Below are positions 1 through 11,087 of a stretch of 64,000 nucleotides of DNA, one piece after another. Position numbers and translations under genes: made by a program. The notes below the pieces were generated by a model that saw only the letters and a list, made by a program, of their open reading frames with translations, had not been told where the DNA came from and did not search any database. This DNA comes from Stipa capillata (lineage: Eukaryota; Streptophyta; Magnoliopsida; Poales; Poaceae). The stretch lies in contig JAGXJF010002444.1 of assembly GCA_019208055.1 (NCBI GenBank), forward strand, positions 248,001 through 312,000, given 5' to 3'. How positions within the stretch are numbered: the first letter of the stretch is position 1; each line of letters starts with the position of its first letter.

Positions 1-48
1 GCCGTTGCAGGTGAGCAGCGCCCGCTTCGCGTAGGCGGCGTCACCCAT
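1..48 (-). CDS. possible 5' end of a gene running off the window
   Basis: An ATG in a favourable context (GCGATGG) reads leftwards for 16 codons without a stop and runs off the edge. The peptide begins MGDAAYAKRALLTCNG. GC content and the start context suit a grass coding start, but no domain can be recognised from 16 residues. The plus strand has an AG|GTGAG donor-like sequence at 9-15, so the edge could instead be the end of an exon read the other way. This is a weak call. Confidence 0.3.
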   Translation of the reverse strand, partial: MGDAAYAKRALLTCNG

Positions 49-969
49 CGCCCCTTTCCTTCCCTTGGCGCCACGCAAGAACAGCGTCTTGTGTTGCAGC
101 TTCCAAGTATTTTGTTGATTGATTTGAGCTCTGAGGTCTCACTTGTTCGATCCCTTCATGGTGGATTTATGTGGGACGAAGCTGACTGAGTGCTACCTGA
201 CATACTTTGCAAAATGGAAGTTCTAAGTAACGAGGTTCTGGAGTATTTCTATCAAATTATAACTCAGTGAGGATAAAGTACCCAATTTTTATATGAAATT
301 TAAGAACACAACCGAATTATGAAGCAAATCAGTCCAGGAAAACAGGACAAGGTTCAGCTAAAGAGATTGGTAAATCTCGGCCCGATGGAAACGTCTTTGC
401 CCAAGAAAACAAAGTGGCAAAGCACATTTTTGCAGCAGACGCTCCTTTGGGGCCTTTAGTTAAACATACAGTATACATCAAAGAAAACTAGGAGATTACA
501 AGACAAAGATGTAAAGGCTCAATGGTCATGTGATAATCTTAAGAGACCTTTGGGCTTAACATACTTTTAGACTACATACCTTTGGCAACTACAGACTGGA
601 GCATAACTGCAATGGCTACGTTATTTTAGACAATTACAGACTGGAGCATAAGGATAATTACTGGCCCATTAGATGCTGGGCGATTCTACATCCAATGCAC
701 AACACGGTCATGACAACTCTCATGGGTTCGACTACTGCTTATACAAGATTCTCTAAATCTTCCAGTATAGAAATTACAACAGAGCTAATTATACATCCGA
801 ATGGGGGTTCAAAATTAGAAAACACATGATTGCACCAGGGCCGGGATTCAGATACGGGTACAGATGATTCATCACTTCCGCTCCTTCCCAGCACTTAACT
901 GCCTTCGTTCTTTTGAGCGAGAGCAATTGCCACTTCAATTGATATGTGCATTCTGAAAGATGATCACAT
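49..969. other. intergenic DNA and 3' UTR side of the phosphatase gene
   Basis: No coding frame with support is seen. The part next to 970 should hold the 3' UTR of the minus-strand phosphatase gene. No clear poly(A) signal was chosen. Confidence 0.5.
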
Positions 970-3900
970 CTAGAAGTGTATTGGGAGGGAAGATGCAGTA
1001 GCCACCTTCTCACGAAGGTTGAACTTCCTTGCAATAAATGGCCGAACATCTTCCACCCCAACCAAGCTTTCCAAGAAGGGGAGCAATGATAGGAGCTCCT
1101 TGTCATTTGGATCATCGAACCAGCTTTCAATTGGGACACCATTGTCTAATTGGAACCCAAACGCCTGAAAGCAAGAATATCAGTAACCACCTCCCAATTC
1201 ATCTGCTTATAACTAGTGCAAGTGTTTTGCAAAACTGACTGAAGAAAAAGGGGTATACCAAACTCAGAGGATATTCCAAATGAATAATATGAACTTATGA
1301 GAGTTTCATTGCACAGGAAGAACGAATTAAGTACACCCATGGTACTACTAATCAGGAGCCACAATAAGTCCATTGCGCACCAAATCCATTTTAAGGCCCA
1401 ATAAGCAAGTTTCTTTCTGCAACACTCTTAATAATGAAAGGTAAAGTAGAATGTTATGTTACCCAACTAAAAATGTTTCACGAGTATTAGTACAGGTGAA
1501 GATCTAAAACCAAAGAAAATTACAGATGGTCACTGGTAAGTAAGATAAGTTTGTGGATAGATTATTTCAGAACAGCTAAGAAAAGACGGACCCAAACATC
1601 ATGATCATTAACCAGGAGAAATAATTATGCCTGTTTCACCAAGTCCCTGCCCATTATTAGCATTTTGAACAATTTGAATTGTACCCTCTAGAGCTAACAT
1701 ATATGTATTCCTATTACCGTATATATAAACTTGATTTATAATGCTAAACCAACACATATGAATACCAGTGCTAAGAAAATCATGATAACTAGATTGACTC
1801 CAATAGTGTTTCTGAAAATTTCAACAGGCAAAACAATTAATCTGTGAAAAAAAGCAAGAAATGTGTATGGTCCAGTACATACCTGTGGAGAATTGTCAAC
1901 AATGACCACACGAGCCAAGTCACGTCCAAGAACCGATAGATCCTTTAAGTAGTTACCCTCCACATAGACACAAGACTCACGATAAACTCGATGGCGGAAC
2001 AACTTTCTTTTGGGATCAAGAACATTAAGTAGTTGTTCTGCATATATACTTTGACTAGCTGTGAAGATGATTATCTCAAACATGCTGGCTACTCTCTCCA
2101 AGAACTCTTTCAGATATGGACGGCACCTTACATAGATTGTGTGCTCTCTGAGATTAAAATGAACTGGGAATGTGAAATCGGAATCTTCACAGGACTCAAG
2201 AGTAGAATGTACCAGTGTCTCTGCATGACATCATGACAATACCACAAGGTTAAGTTAACACTGAATGCTGCATAATGGAAGGAAAATACTAAAGTTACAG
2301 GTAAGGGCACCAAACACCAGGACAGATTGCATTTGATCAAATAAATTGAAAGATGTAACCAAAAGGAAAGGTGCAAAAAATGTATTCTCTTCCATCAACA
2401 TGCTATCAAAGGTCTCCATTAACAAAAGGAAAGGTGCAAATTTCGAGTACAAAAGCACCACCTCCATTATAAGTCACTTCTGACTTCTACTTTTCCTCTC
2501 ATTTCACATTATTATTCATTCTACTACCTTTTTCTGCAAAAAGTTTAACATAAAATTTTCCATCCAGTGCCCTTCAGTTAAATGCATCATTGTGCATGTT
2601 GTTGATTTTCTCTCTAGCTAACATATTAAACAAGGCTATATTTGGTCAAGTTACCACTCATATTAATTATTGCTCCAATAACTAGAATGGCTTATAGTAT
2701 GAGAAAGGGAGAGATATGGAGAAATGATAATATTTTCTCCATTATTAATAGAAGAAAGATCATGAAAATAATGATTCCATCACAAGAGTTCGTCAAGAGC
2801 CTATATCCAAGATAAAATATCCACAACGGTCACCTTACCATCCAGATCAAGGACGAGGGTAGTTCTAGGGCAGCTCCGAGTTTGCTTTGGAAGAAGAACG
2901 GGTCGAAACTTGGGAACCACCGTAGATAAATCAGGCAAATCCTTTATAAAGATATAAGGGTCAAATCATCAAGCTCTTCAGTTTCCTCAGGGTCAGCGCA
3001 CCCATCTGTTGAGATAGAATCTTGACTTTGTTCATCAATACACTCCAGCTTAGAGTGCTGCATTGCAAGATATATAGCAGACACTTCGGGAGAAAGACTA
3101 CCCAATTCACTGAATTCATCGTCTTCAAGCATTGTGTTTCCACATGTTGATTGCATATGAATTGTGTAAGAGGGATTGCTCAAACCAGATCCATGTCTTT
3201 TGTGCTCTAAGCCTGCATGATTAAAGTAACATACTGGAAAATTACATACTGGAGAAGAAAGTAATGTGGGAGGTATTATAGCATATCCACAGAGTTCATA
3301 CAAATACGTAAATACAAAATTATTGAGCCATCTTAAAAAAGGATGACTTCTTATTCCCTAAATACAATAATACATACATGTGAAAATTCCAACACAGATC
3401 AGACAAATGGTCATGCAGAAGAATTACACGTATGTTGTTGGGCATACTCACATTCACAGATGCACTCTTCACAGTACAGATTGCAAATACGAAAATAAAT
3501 AATTTGGATAATTTAAAAATATCTACCAAGTTCTCACGAAAACCACTGCCACCATACCGACAAAACAAACGCCCCAAAGGGAAAGCTAGCATTGCATTAT
3601 ATGATCTTTTCTCATCAATACTACTGCAACTACACTGTCATAGCTACGGAACTAGGCAGTATACTTTAGGCACCCCCGATTGGTTACATCGACCTTCGGG
3701 AGTACCGAGCAAGTGTAGTGTCTGTCGGGGAGAAGTATGCGTGACCGCGACCGTTTAGGCGAAACGTGGAACACTCGCGTCGAGGATAAAGGGAAGCTCT
3801 CGTGTCGGGGCGAAGTGAAAACTCTCGTATTGATTTCAGGGATTACGGTTTATATCTGAGAAAATGGATCCCCTCTCTCTACCCCTATGGGGGGTATTTA

Positions 3901-6900
3901 TAGGGTTCGGGAGTAGGAGGGGCGAGATTACGATTATGCCCTTCGGATGACCACACACCCTCAGGGGTATTTTGGTCTTTTTACAAGAATCTTTATGGAA
4001 TATTCAAATACTCTAATATCCTAATACTCGCTACCATGACGACGTGATGTCCTTGGCGACGGGGCGAAGGGCGGTCTCGACGTCTGCCGAGACGGACGAC
4101 ATCCACCGGGACGGAGGGTTGCCTCGACGTCTGCCGGGACGGAGCGCGTGTTTCGACGCCGTCGGCGATGCCAGCGGAGTTTGTTGATGCTGGGTGAAAC
4201 AGGTCGACGCCGGAAGGGGGATCTTAAGGTTGTCAGGGAGAAGCCCGTCGGTTCGGGGTAACACGGGGACCCTTCCCCCAACACACGCCAACAAAACAAA
4301 TACCCAAAAGGGAAAGCTAGCATTGCATTATACGGACTAGATTATTAGGGGAAGAGAAAGCTGAATACAGTAATTTAGGGCTTCCAGACGTTCACATGTT
4401 AGTACTCATAAAGGATTACAAGACATTCATATATCTTCTCCAATTCCAAAAAGAAATTTAGAAGTAAACCTACATAATACAAAAAATCTAGTACACCTAT
4501 AGTATAGTGTAAGTGTAACAGCCCGCTTTAAAAAAAAATTAAATTTAAAATTAATTTTTGCTGACGCCAGCAGGGGGCCCACCTGCTGACGCTAGCTTAG
4601 GCCGCCTCGTCTACCGCGCCCGCCCCGCTCCCTGCTCGCCATGCGGCGGCCCCGCAGCGCGCCCACGCCCGCTCGCCTTCGCGCGCCACGTGTCGCGCGC
4701 GCAGCGCTCGCCGCCCCGGTGGCCCCGTTCGTCCCGCTCCTCCCCATCCGCCACGGCGCCGACGCCCATGCCGCCGCTGCGCCAACTCCCCGCGCTCCCG
4801 GCCTCCCCTCCTCTCTCCCTCCTCATTTTCCACGCCTCGCCCGCCGCTCTCCCCCGCTCGCCGCCGCCGCCGGACGTGCTTGCCGCCGGACGTGCTCGCC
4901 GCCTCCCGTGGGAGCTCCGCCGCCGTCTTCCCCGACTCCGGTGCCCGCCCGACGCCGCCTCCCTCCCCCGATTCCGCCGGCCGAGCGTCCCCGCCGCCGA
5001 CCGCCTGCGCCTCCGTCCTCGTCTCCGGCCGCCGCCTTATCTCCCCACCGGCGCGCTCCTCCCGTCGCCGCCGCCTCGCCTTCCTTGGCCGCTCGGTGAG
5101 CCACCCCCCCGGCTCCTCGGCTCTCCCCGCCGACCCAAGGCCCGCGGCCCGCCTCCCCGCGCAGCCCGCAAGGCCGGCCGGCTCCGCCCGAACCCGCCGA
5201 GCCCAAAGACAAAAAAAAAGAAAAGAAAAGAAAGCCGAAAAGAAAAAGAAAAGAGAAAATAAAAAGAAAAAGAAAAATAAAGAAAAGAAATACAAACCCT
5301 AGGGCCCACTGTCATAGACTCAGGCTAGCTAGACCTAGGTATAAAAAGTTTTTAGATTTATTTTTGTATTTAGAAAATGCAGAAAATCAATTAAAATTGC
5401 TGAAAACTTAGAAAATTTACCAAAATTCATATGAACTCAGAAAAATATGAAATTTTTATATTTGGAATCAGTGCAACCTGTAGTACCTATTAAAAATAAT
5501 TTTGGCCATGCAATTATATTGGAATTTCCAGAATTTAATTAAATGCATCAAATCTTGCATAAATTGCTATAAATTCAATGTTTGTCCAAAAATTATGAAA
5601 TTTACCACCATGACTAGCGTAGCAGCACCTATCAACCAAAAATAACTCTATAATATTTGGATGACCAGAACACCAATTAATTAACAAAAGTTGTCCATTG
5701 GGGTTTAATCGGTTGTCAGGGATCGCTAAAACCCTGATTCCCGATCCTCACCCTAAAAGGACCCGAACCTTATTTTCAAATAGTTTTAATAGTAATGATT
5801 AATATCGCTGTGCATTTCATATAAAGTCCATGAAATGACATGCTGAATTCTTATGCTGTATTGTTCGTTATTTTCGTCATCGTTTTGCAAAACCCTAGAA
5901 ACCGGTGACGAGGGAGTGGAGCCTCAGCAACCCGACTTCCAGGAATCCGAGGAACTCCCCAACCAAGGCAAGCTGAGTTTGCGACATTGCCATGCTATTT
6001 TTATTGACATTACTTTATTATCACACTCCATGCTATAACTTACTTTGCAGTTCAATGTGTTATGATGCCACTATCGTGTTGAGGTTTAACTTGACTATTA
6101 ATCAACTTGAAACCCTTAATGAGTAAGATGAGAGACAAGGGAGCATGGTTGGGAGGGCGTCTGTACATTGTTGCTGTCGCTCGAACACTACGTCGAGTTT
6201 TCTGGAGGTACAGTCCGTGAACCCTCCCTCGATGTTCCCTGAAAAGCCGTGAGGCACTTGGTTATGTCGGGGACCATAGTTGATGTCTGGTTGGGACCCG
6301 CTCATGATGGACTAGCTATCCTCATGAGCCGGATCAAGAGAATCTTTATGGAGTCAGCGACCAACCAGGGTCTCTTTTAGTGAATTGATCTGGATGCTGG
6401 TGATCTGTTGATCCAACTTATAACTCTATGCCGTATATCATGTTGATTGGTCAATTTTAGACTTATCCACCTATTGATGTCATTTTGGTTATGTATCATA
6501 GAAAAACTTACATTATTTGGATGTTGGCTCAACCCACTAGCATGGAAGGGATGATGATCTTTTTCCTGTTAACTTCATGTGAATATCGTGTCCAAGCACT
6601 ACTAAGTCTTGCAAGTACGTTTGTACTCATTGGTAGTTGTTGTTGCATGCTTAGGAACAGGCGAACCCTCCCTCGGCGACTACTTCCCTGAAGACGCTTG
6701 AGTTGGTTGCCTCTTCAGCTTTTCAAACTTATGGACTAATGTAGGGTATTTTGGATCCTTTTGGAGATACTAGCTTGTATCTCAAGATAACTGCATGTTT
6801 TCCGCTGTTTATTTCTCGTACTTAAGGCATTCGAGCCAGTTGTGTGTAAGTTAAGTATTTGCCTAAAAGTAAGGGATGTGAACTATTATCTGCTAAACTT

Positions 6901-8969
6901 CCCTGTAAAGTTCGTGTAATGATATGCAAGGTTGTTTACCACGTCTCTTCGTGCACAGTGCGTGGATGATTGAAGTGTGCGAGGAGACGGTAGTGAGTTG
7001 GTACGAATCTTCTGTACGAGGTTCGTGATCACAGGTTGAGTGACCCGCCAGCTGTGATGCGACTGCCGGCTGGGCAGGGTGTGGACGTTAGTGTCGGGCC
7101 TTCGAATGACCCACCAATCTGTGCTACGGCCGATTGGGTTAGGGTGTGGACACAGATGTCGGGCTCATCTCGCGGAAGCCGAGTATTAAGCCACTATAGG
7201 GTTTCGGAACTATATTTGGCTCATTGAATTATGTTCGTTTCTGGCCGGCTGTTCCAGCAGTTTGTATGCAGTGCTGGTTCGGTGTCGGACCCTTAACGGC
7301 GTATGCACGCGAGGTAACGTGTATCCACCTTAAGCGGTTGCTCGGTCTTTGACGGTGTGTCGTTCGTGAGTCAGGTACTGTTCCGGGTCCCGACAGTAAG
7401 ATGCGCACATGAGAAAGAGCAGTCTCTATTGTCATTTAGATCCAATATCTTCACAATTCTTGCCATAACCTAAATATATTTATGTGAAACTTTGGAAGGA
7501 GTTCTATAACATTAATATAAATCAAATACCCTAAAAAGGTGAGGCAACATTGTCAGTAGGACAAATTTAAGTACATAATCACCTAGAAGTTTATAAATTA
7601 GGGAAATGGTGCAGTCATATGAGTATATCTTTTATTAGGACCTCATGTACCATGGAATAAGATGTCATACAAGATAAGTTACTAGCTACTGTCTTAAAGC
7701 ATAAATGTAATACACTTATACATGATAGATGGTAAAATATTCAAAAGCCATAGTGTAGAGGAAAGGAGTTTCTAATTGTGCACCTTTGCTCAAGCAATCA
7801 CTGTCATCTTCCTTATGATGGTGGAATGGTTGAGAAAATATGGAATCACATGCACGCTCTTCATCATTTTCATTAGACTGCTGGCAAAAAGGAAGATTGA
7901 ATAGATGTATAAGCACATAAACTAAAGAACCATTCAAGGAAAAATCAAGTTTAGGTGATGCAATAATTAATCCTACTCTGAAGCTTTGGTTCTAGTACTA
8001 CTAATTAGCAGTAAAATCACTTAGTGCCAGAATCACATGATTGTTGCACAATAAAGCATGACAGTTATAATCTTGTAGATAGTAAAAATAGGGTTATGAG
8101 TTATGACATACAACTTCTCGGCTATATAGCTTATAGAGGACCTACAGGGTTTGTGGTTACTTGCCAAAAAGTTGTTATGCAGAAAAAATAGTACTTAAAG
8201 GAGAATGCTTTTAGTTATTTTTTCTCTTTGCTGAAACACGTTGCATGATAACAAAACTAGACAAAGCCAGATCAGCTAAATAACTAACTTCCACCAGAAA
8301 AAATCTTACCTTGTTGTCAATGATACTACTACTTGGCACATCAGCAACTTCATTTTCGGTATCAGTAGAATCACATAGAGATGTCAATTTTCTTCCACCC
8401 CTAAGAACTCGATTCTTCTTCAAAAGGCCTCCAGCTGCAGAGTCAACAATTAGAGCAATGTTTAGCACAAAACAAGACATCTCTAAGTGGATACCAAGTA
8501 GCCAACTTCCTGAAAGCTCATAATAATACACTGTCTCAGACCAACTCCTTACAGTCAACCGAAAGAATAATAACGGAAAACACATCTGGCATAAGTCAAA
8601 TAGTGCGTAAAAAGGTACTTATACATCAGGAATTAGTTTTGACAAAAAGGAGCACTGAAAAATGGCAATATACAGCAAGTTGGGTATTTGAGAACATAAA
8701 TCATTTACTGTAGCTCCTCTATCCAAGTTTTCTATTAGTGATCTTATATCATGCACTCCCACAAAGGAAGCTACAGCTTAATGCATGACAGCTGTAAGGG
8801 GGAGGGGAACTTTACCAGGTTTCTGCTTTTTAGAGGAAGAAGTAATCAGATCATTGACTTTCTTTTCAGCAGCTGCAGTCTGAGTTGATCTTCTAGGTTG
8901 CCTACTAGTTTTCGTATTGACATGCTCAACAGTTGCACTTCTTGCAAGGCCTTTTTTTCTTGTCGGCAT
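970..8969 (-). CDS. CTD small phosphatase-like protein (FCP1/NIF domain), six coding exons
   Basis: Coding exons in transcript order are 8816-8969, 8310-8434, 7784-7880, 2839-3212, 1883-2220 and 970-1164; every junction is GT-AG and the phases agree. The product is about 427 residues. The N-terminal quarter is basic then acidic and low in complexity. The C-terminal half is an FCP1 homology domain: the catalytic DLDET (about 248-252) is split by an intron, followed by the ETLVHST block, IIIFTASQSIYAEQLLNVLD, RESCVYVEGNYLKDL, VIVDNSPQ, and the final IESWFDD and LLPFLESL blocks. HAD-type enzymes of this family use the first Asp to dephosphorylate Ser/Thr, classically on the RNA polymerase II CTD; the substrate here is not shown. 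Exon 4 carries one apparent frameshift: its upstream part and the DLDET part are in different frames, the change falling near 2963-2965 where a T run (coding strand) is one base short. Intron 3 is 4.6 kb and full of repeats. The gene identity is firm; whether this copy is functional is open. Confidence 0.93.
3561..4333. repeat. 40-bp direct repeat bracketing a GC-rich insert in intron 3
   Basis: The stretch ending in GGGAAAGCTAGCATTGCATT occurs at about 3561-3601 and again at about 4294-4333, roughly 90 percent alike. The 0.7 kb between differs sharply from the AT-rich intron. The duplication is far too long for a retrotransposon target-site duplication, so a local tandem duplication around an older insert is likely. 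Confidence 0.5.
3723..4283. mobile_element. LTR-like GC-rich insert
   Basis: The segment begins TGTCGGGGAGAAG and ends CCCCCAACA, like LTR termini. On the minus strand it has a TATAAATA box near 3896-3903, as in an LTR promoter. Within it are two imperfect copies of a TCGACGTCTGCCG-containing unit. No matching target-site duplication was found, so the limits are tentative. Confidence 0.3.
4514..7395 (+). mobile_element. solo LTR, long gypsy type (2.88 kb)
   Basis: It starts TGTAACAGCCCG and ends GGGTCCCGACA, with the 5-bp target duplication GTAAG at 4509-4513 and 7396-7400. No internal region is present, so the element was reduced to one LTR by recombination. It lies in intron 3 of the phosphatase gene, opposite in orientation. 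It contains an AT-rich left edge, a GC-rich block (4560-5200), a TATAAAAA box near 5339, and a spliced reading frame annotated separately. It resembles the LTR from 49059 in layout but not closely in sequence. Confidence 0.87.
4768..6701 (+). CDS. spliced mini-gene inside the solo LTR (three exons)
   Basis: Exons are 4768-5095 (ends CTCG|GTGAGC), 5899-5967 (ends CCAAG|GCAAGC, a GC-type donor) and 6661-6701 (after AACAG, ending in TGA). All phases agree (1, then 1), giving about 145 residues. Exon 1 encodes a Pro/Arg/Leu-rich stretch, exon 2 an acidic stretch (ETGDEGVEP...EELPNQ), exon 3 GEPSLGDYFPEDA and stop. The middle and last exons match in plan and partly in sequence those at 51036-51910. 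Exon 1 is low in complexity and is the weakest part. The function is unknown and no domain is recognised. The splice pattern shared between different LTRs is the evidence that this is not chance. Confidence 0.4.
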
Positions 8970-9106
8970 GTTTCAATCAAGAAGAATCCTTATGCAAAGC
9001 TGGTTCATATACTAGAACAGGAACACCAGACAATACAGCACGCTTCTGCCAAGACTGATCAGGATAATTGCACAAACTCCTTCAAAGTAACCCTCAGAAT
9101 GCAGGC
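8970..9106 (-). other. probable 5' UTR part of the first coding exon
   Basis: Upstream of the start codon a 3' splice site (TTTCCATCAG) ends at 9107. It pairs with a donor GTAAGTCC just below 10003, giving a 5' UTR intron of about 0.9 kb. No ATG-initiated extension of the protein was seen. The intron itself holds nothing recognisable. Confidence 0.5.
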
Positions 9107-10002
9107 CTGATGGAAACTGGCAAAGGGAATTAGCAATCAGAATTAAGAAGTATAAGAAATGCCAGTTCAAAAATATCTCTCAGTGAAATCCTGATATAGA
9201 AAAATTGGGACTGGATGAAAGGATGTTGCAGGGTAATATATCAAATGAGGACTACATTTGCTATAAAATGTTGATTACAACCATAATATTCTAAATTCGA
9301 CCTGTCAGCATGCCTATAAACTCTCTGTATACTCCAACCTTAGCAACACATGAAGGCATACTCATTCTATCTCCAATAAACACAAATTACCTCGAGTCTA
9401 GGTTATGCTGCACTTAACCATTCAAAATATTTACAGAATTCTGCATCCCCTAGTTCCAACCCCATACCCCTTCAGGCACCTATTCCGTCATTTCTTCTAT
9501 TTTTTTGGAGGAATATCTGCATGTTCCTAATCATCCAAAATTTAAGTATGCAAATGAAAACAGCTTAAAATACTGCATACCTAACTCTAGTTCGAAATTA
9601 TTGGCTGTCACAAAATTCTACACATTTCTGTCAGGAAGCGTCTGGGTAGTCGTAGCAAATTAGCAGAAGTAAGTTAGAGCATTACTTCGGACCAAACTCT
9701 AATACCACCATCGAACAATGCAGAGCACAGAAATGGCTAAAAATTGGCTACGCCAACAACCCAGATCCTAGTCGAACAGGATGTCACTACGCTCTACTCG
9801 CTCTCCACCGCAATCACACGATTCACACGCACCGTACCCCAGAGCCCACCCCTCAGCTCCGGGCGGGCGCTACCGCCATCGGAGAGAGGCGAAGCCACGG
9901 CGCTCGGGGGAGCGCGACGCGGGAGGAGACCCAAAACACAGCGACATTACGGGAGAGAAACCCAGCCATAGGAAGCGAGTGCGGAGCCAAGGAGGGACTT
10001 AC

Positions 10003-10150
10003 CGGCGGAAGCGGCGATGTCGACGGCGGGATCAGGGGAGGCGCCCGAAAACCCTAACCCTAGCGGCGCCGGAGACGGAGCAGACGAGAGAGGTTTTTGA
10101 AACGGAAGGGGGAGGAGCAGCTGCTGACGAAGAGAGAGGGGAAAAGTAGT
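10003..10150 (-). other. probable first non-coding exon of the phosphatase gene
   Basis: GC-rich DNA ends in a clean donor (CCG|GTAAGTCC, minus strand). The distal limit near 10150 is a guess from the change in base composition. The exon would contain the telo-box at 10048. Confidence 0.45.
10048..10063 (+). promoter_or_regulatory. telo-box (AAACCCTAACCCTA)
   Basis: Two telomere-type units lie in the leader or promoter of the minus-strand gene. In plants AAACCCTA boxes near transcription starts mark housekeeping genes and can bind telomere-repeat or Polycomb-recruiting factors. Here this is inferred from motif and position only. Confidence 0.4.
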
Positions 10151-10613
10151 ACTGCTAGCTGCTGCGAAATGGATGTTACTCGTGGAACACGATCTGCAAC
10201 TCCTTGAGATTCTCTACTGTGACTGACAGGTGGGTCCCTCGACTCCTCGCCGCGTCTTGTCCCCACGTGTCGGTGACGTGGTTCGTGGTAGGTGCGGTGA
10301 GGAAAGATAGGTCCCACTGTTAGGCGTCTCAGTGTACGTGCGCAGCTTAGTCATACCTGTACGCGATGGCGTGCATGACATGTGGGCCCGGTTTGGTGAG
10401 TTCGGATGGAACGCGTCCCGAATGAGGCAGTAGCTGCTTTCAGTTTCAGGGCAGCCGAATAATTCGAAATGTTTTTATAAAATAAATTTTTTCTTACCTA
10501 TTTTTAATTAATAACATATTTCATAAAAGAAACTCAATTCTAACTTTTTTGTGGTGCCACGGACTTCAGCGTCACAATCACACTCTGTGGCGCCAAGGTG
10601 AGTAGCGTAGCAT

Positions 10614-10730
10614 ACCAGGTCACGCTAGTAGTCAAGCCGCGGTGGGCTGCTAACATGGCAGGGCTGAGATGCCACCCATCTTGGCGCCGCAGACCAGGTC
10701 ACGCTGGCAGTCAAGCTGCGATGGCCTGCT
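10614..10730. repeat. 38-bp direct repeat, two copies
   Basis: ACCAGGTCACGCT...GGNCTGCT occurs at 10614-10651 and 10693-10730 with about 6 differences. Around it lie several GGCGCCA palindromes. The rest of 10151-11087 is AT-rich and shows no gene. Confidence 0.55.
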
Positions 10731-11087
10731 GATGTAATAGTTCAGGGTGGATTGTATCATGGTGTGTACACATAAGAAATTGCTGATAAAAGAGAGAGCA
10801 AAGCTATTATAGATACTAGTAGCATATTCATACAACAAGGGACAGAGAAAGTAATAGCTAAAAGGCTATTTTTATTTTGCGAGCAAAACATCACTACCAT
10901 CTTGCGCCCCTCATTTACCCATTAGAGACATTTAGCACACATTATAGCAACCTATGAAATTGCCTGCAACATTTTTCCATTGATTACGAAATCATTGTAA
11001 AAATACGGGTGACATTCACTCACACACATCACAATAATAAATGATATTTAACTATAAGTGAGGACTTATAAATATACCACCTAAATA

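Noticed and set aside
4558..5315. Several long overlapping frames on both strands of the GC-rich block in the solo LTR
   Set aside because: High GC makes long frames by chance. Only the frame that fits the splice phases of the downstream exons was kept, at low confidence.
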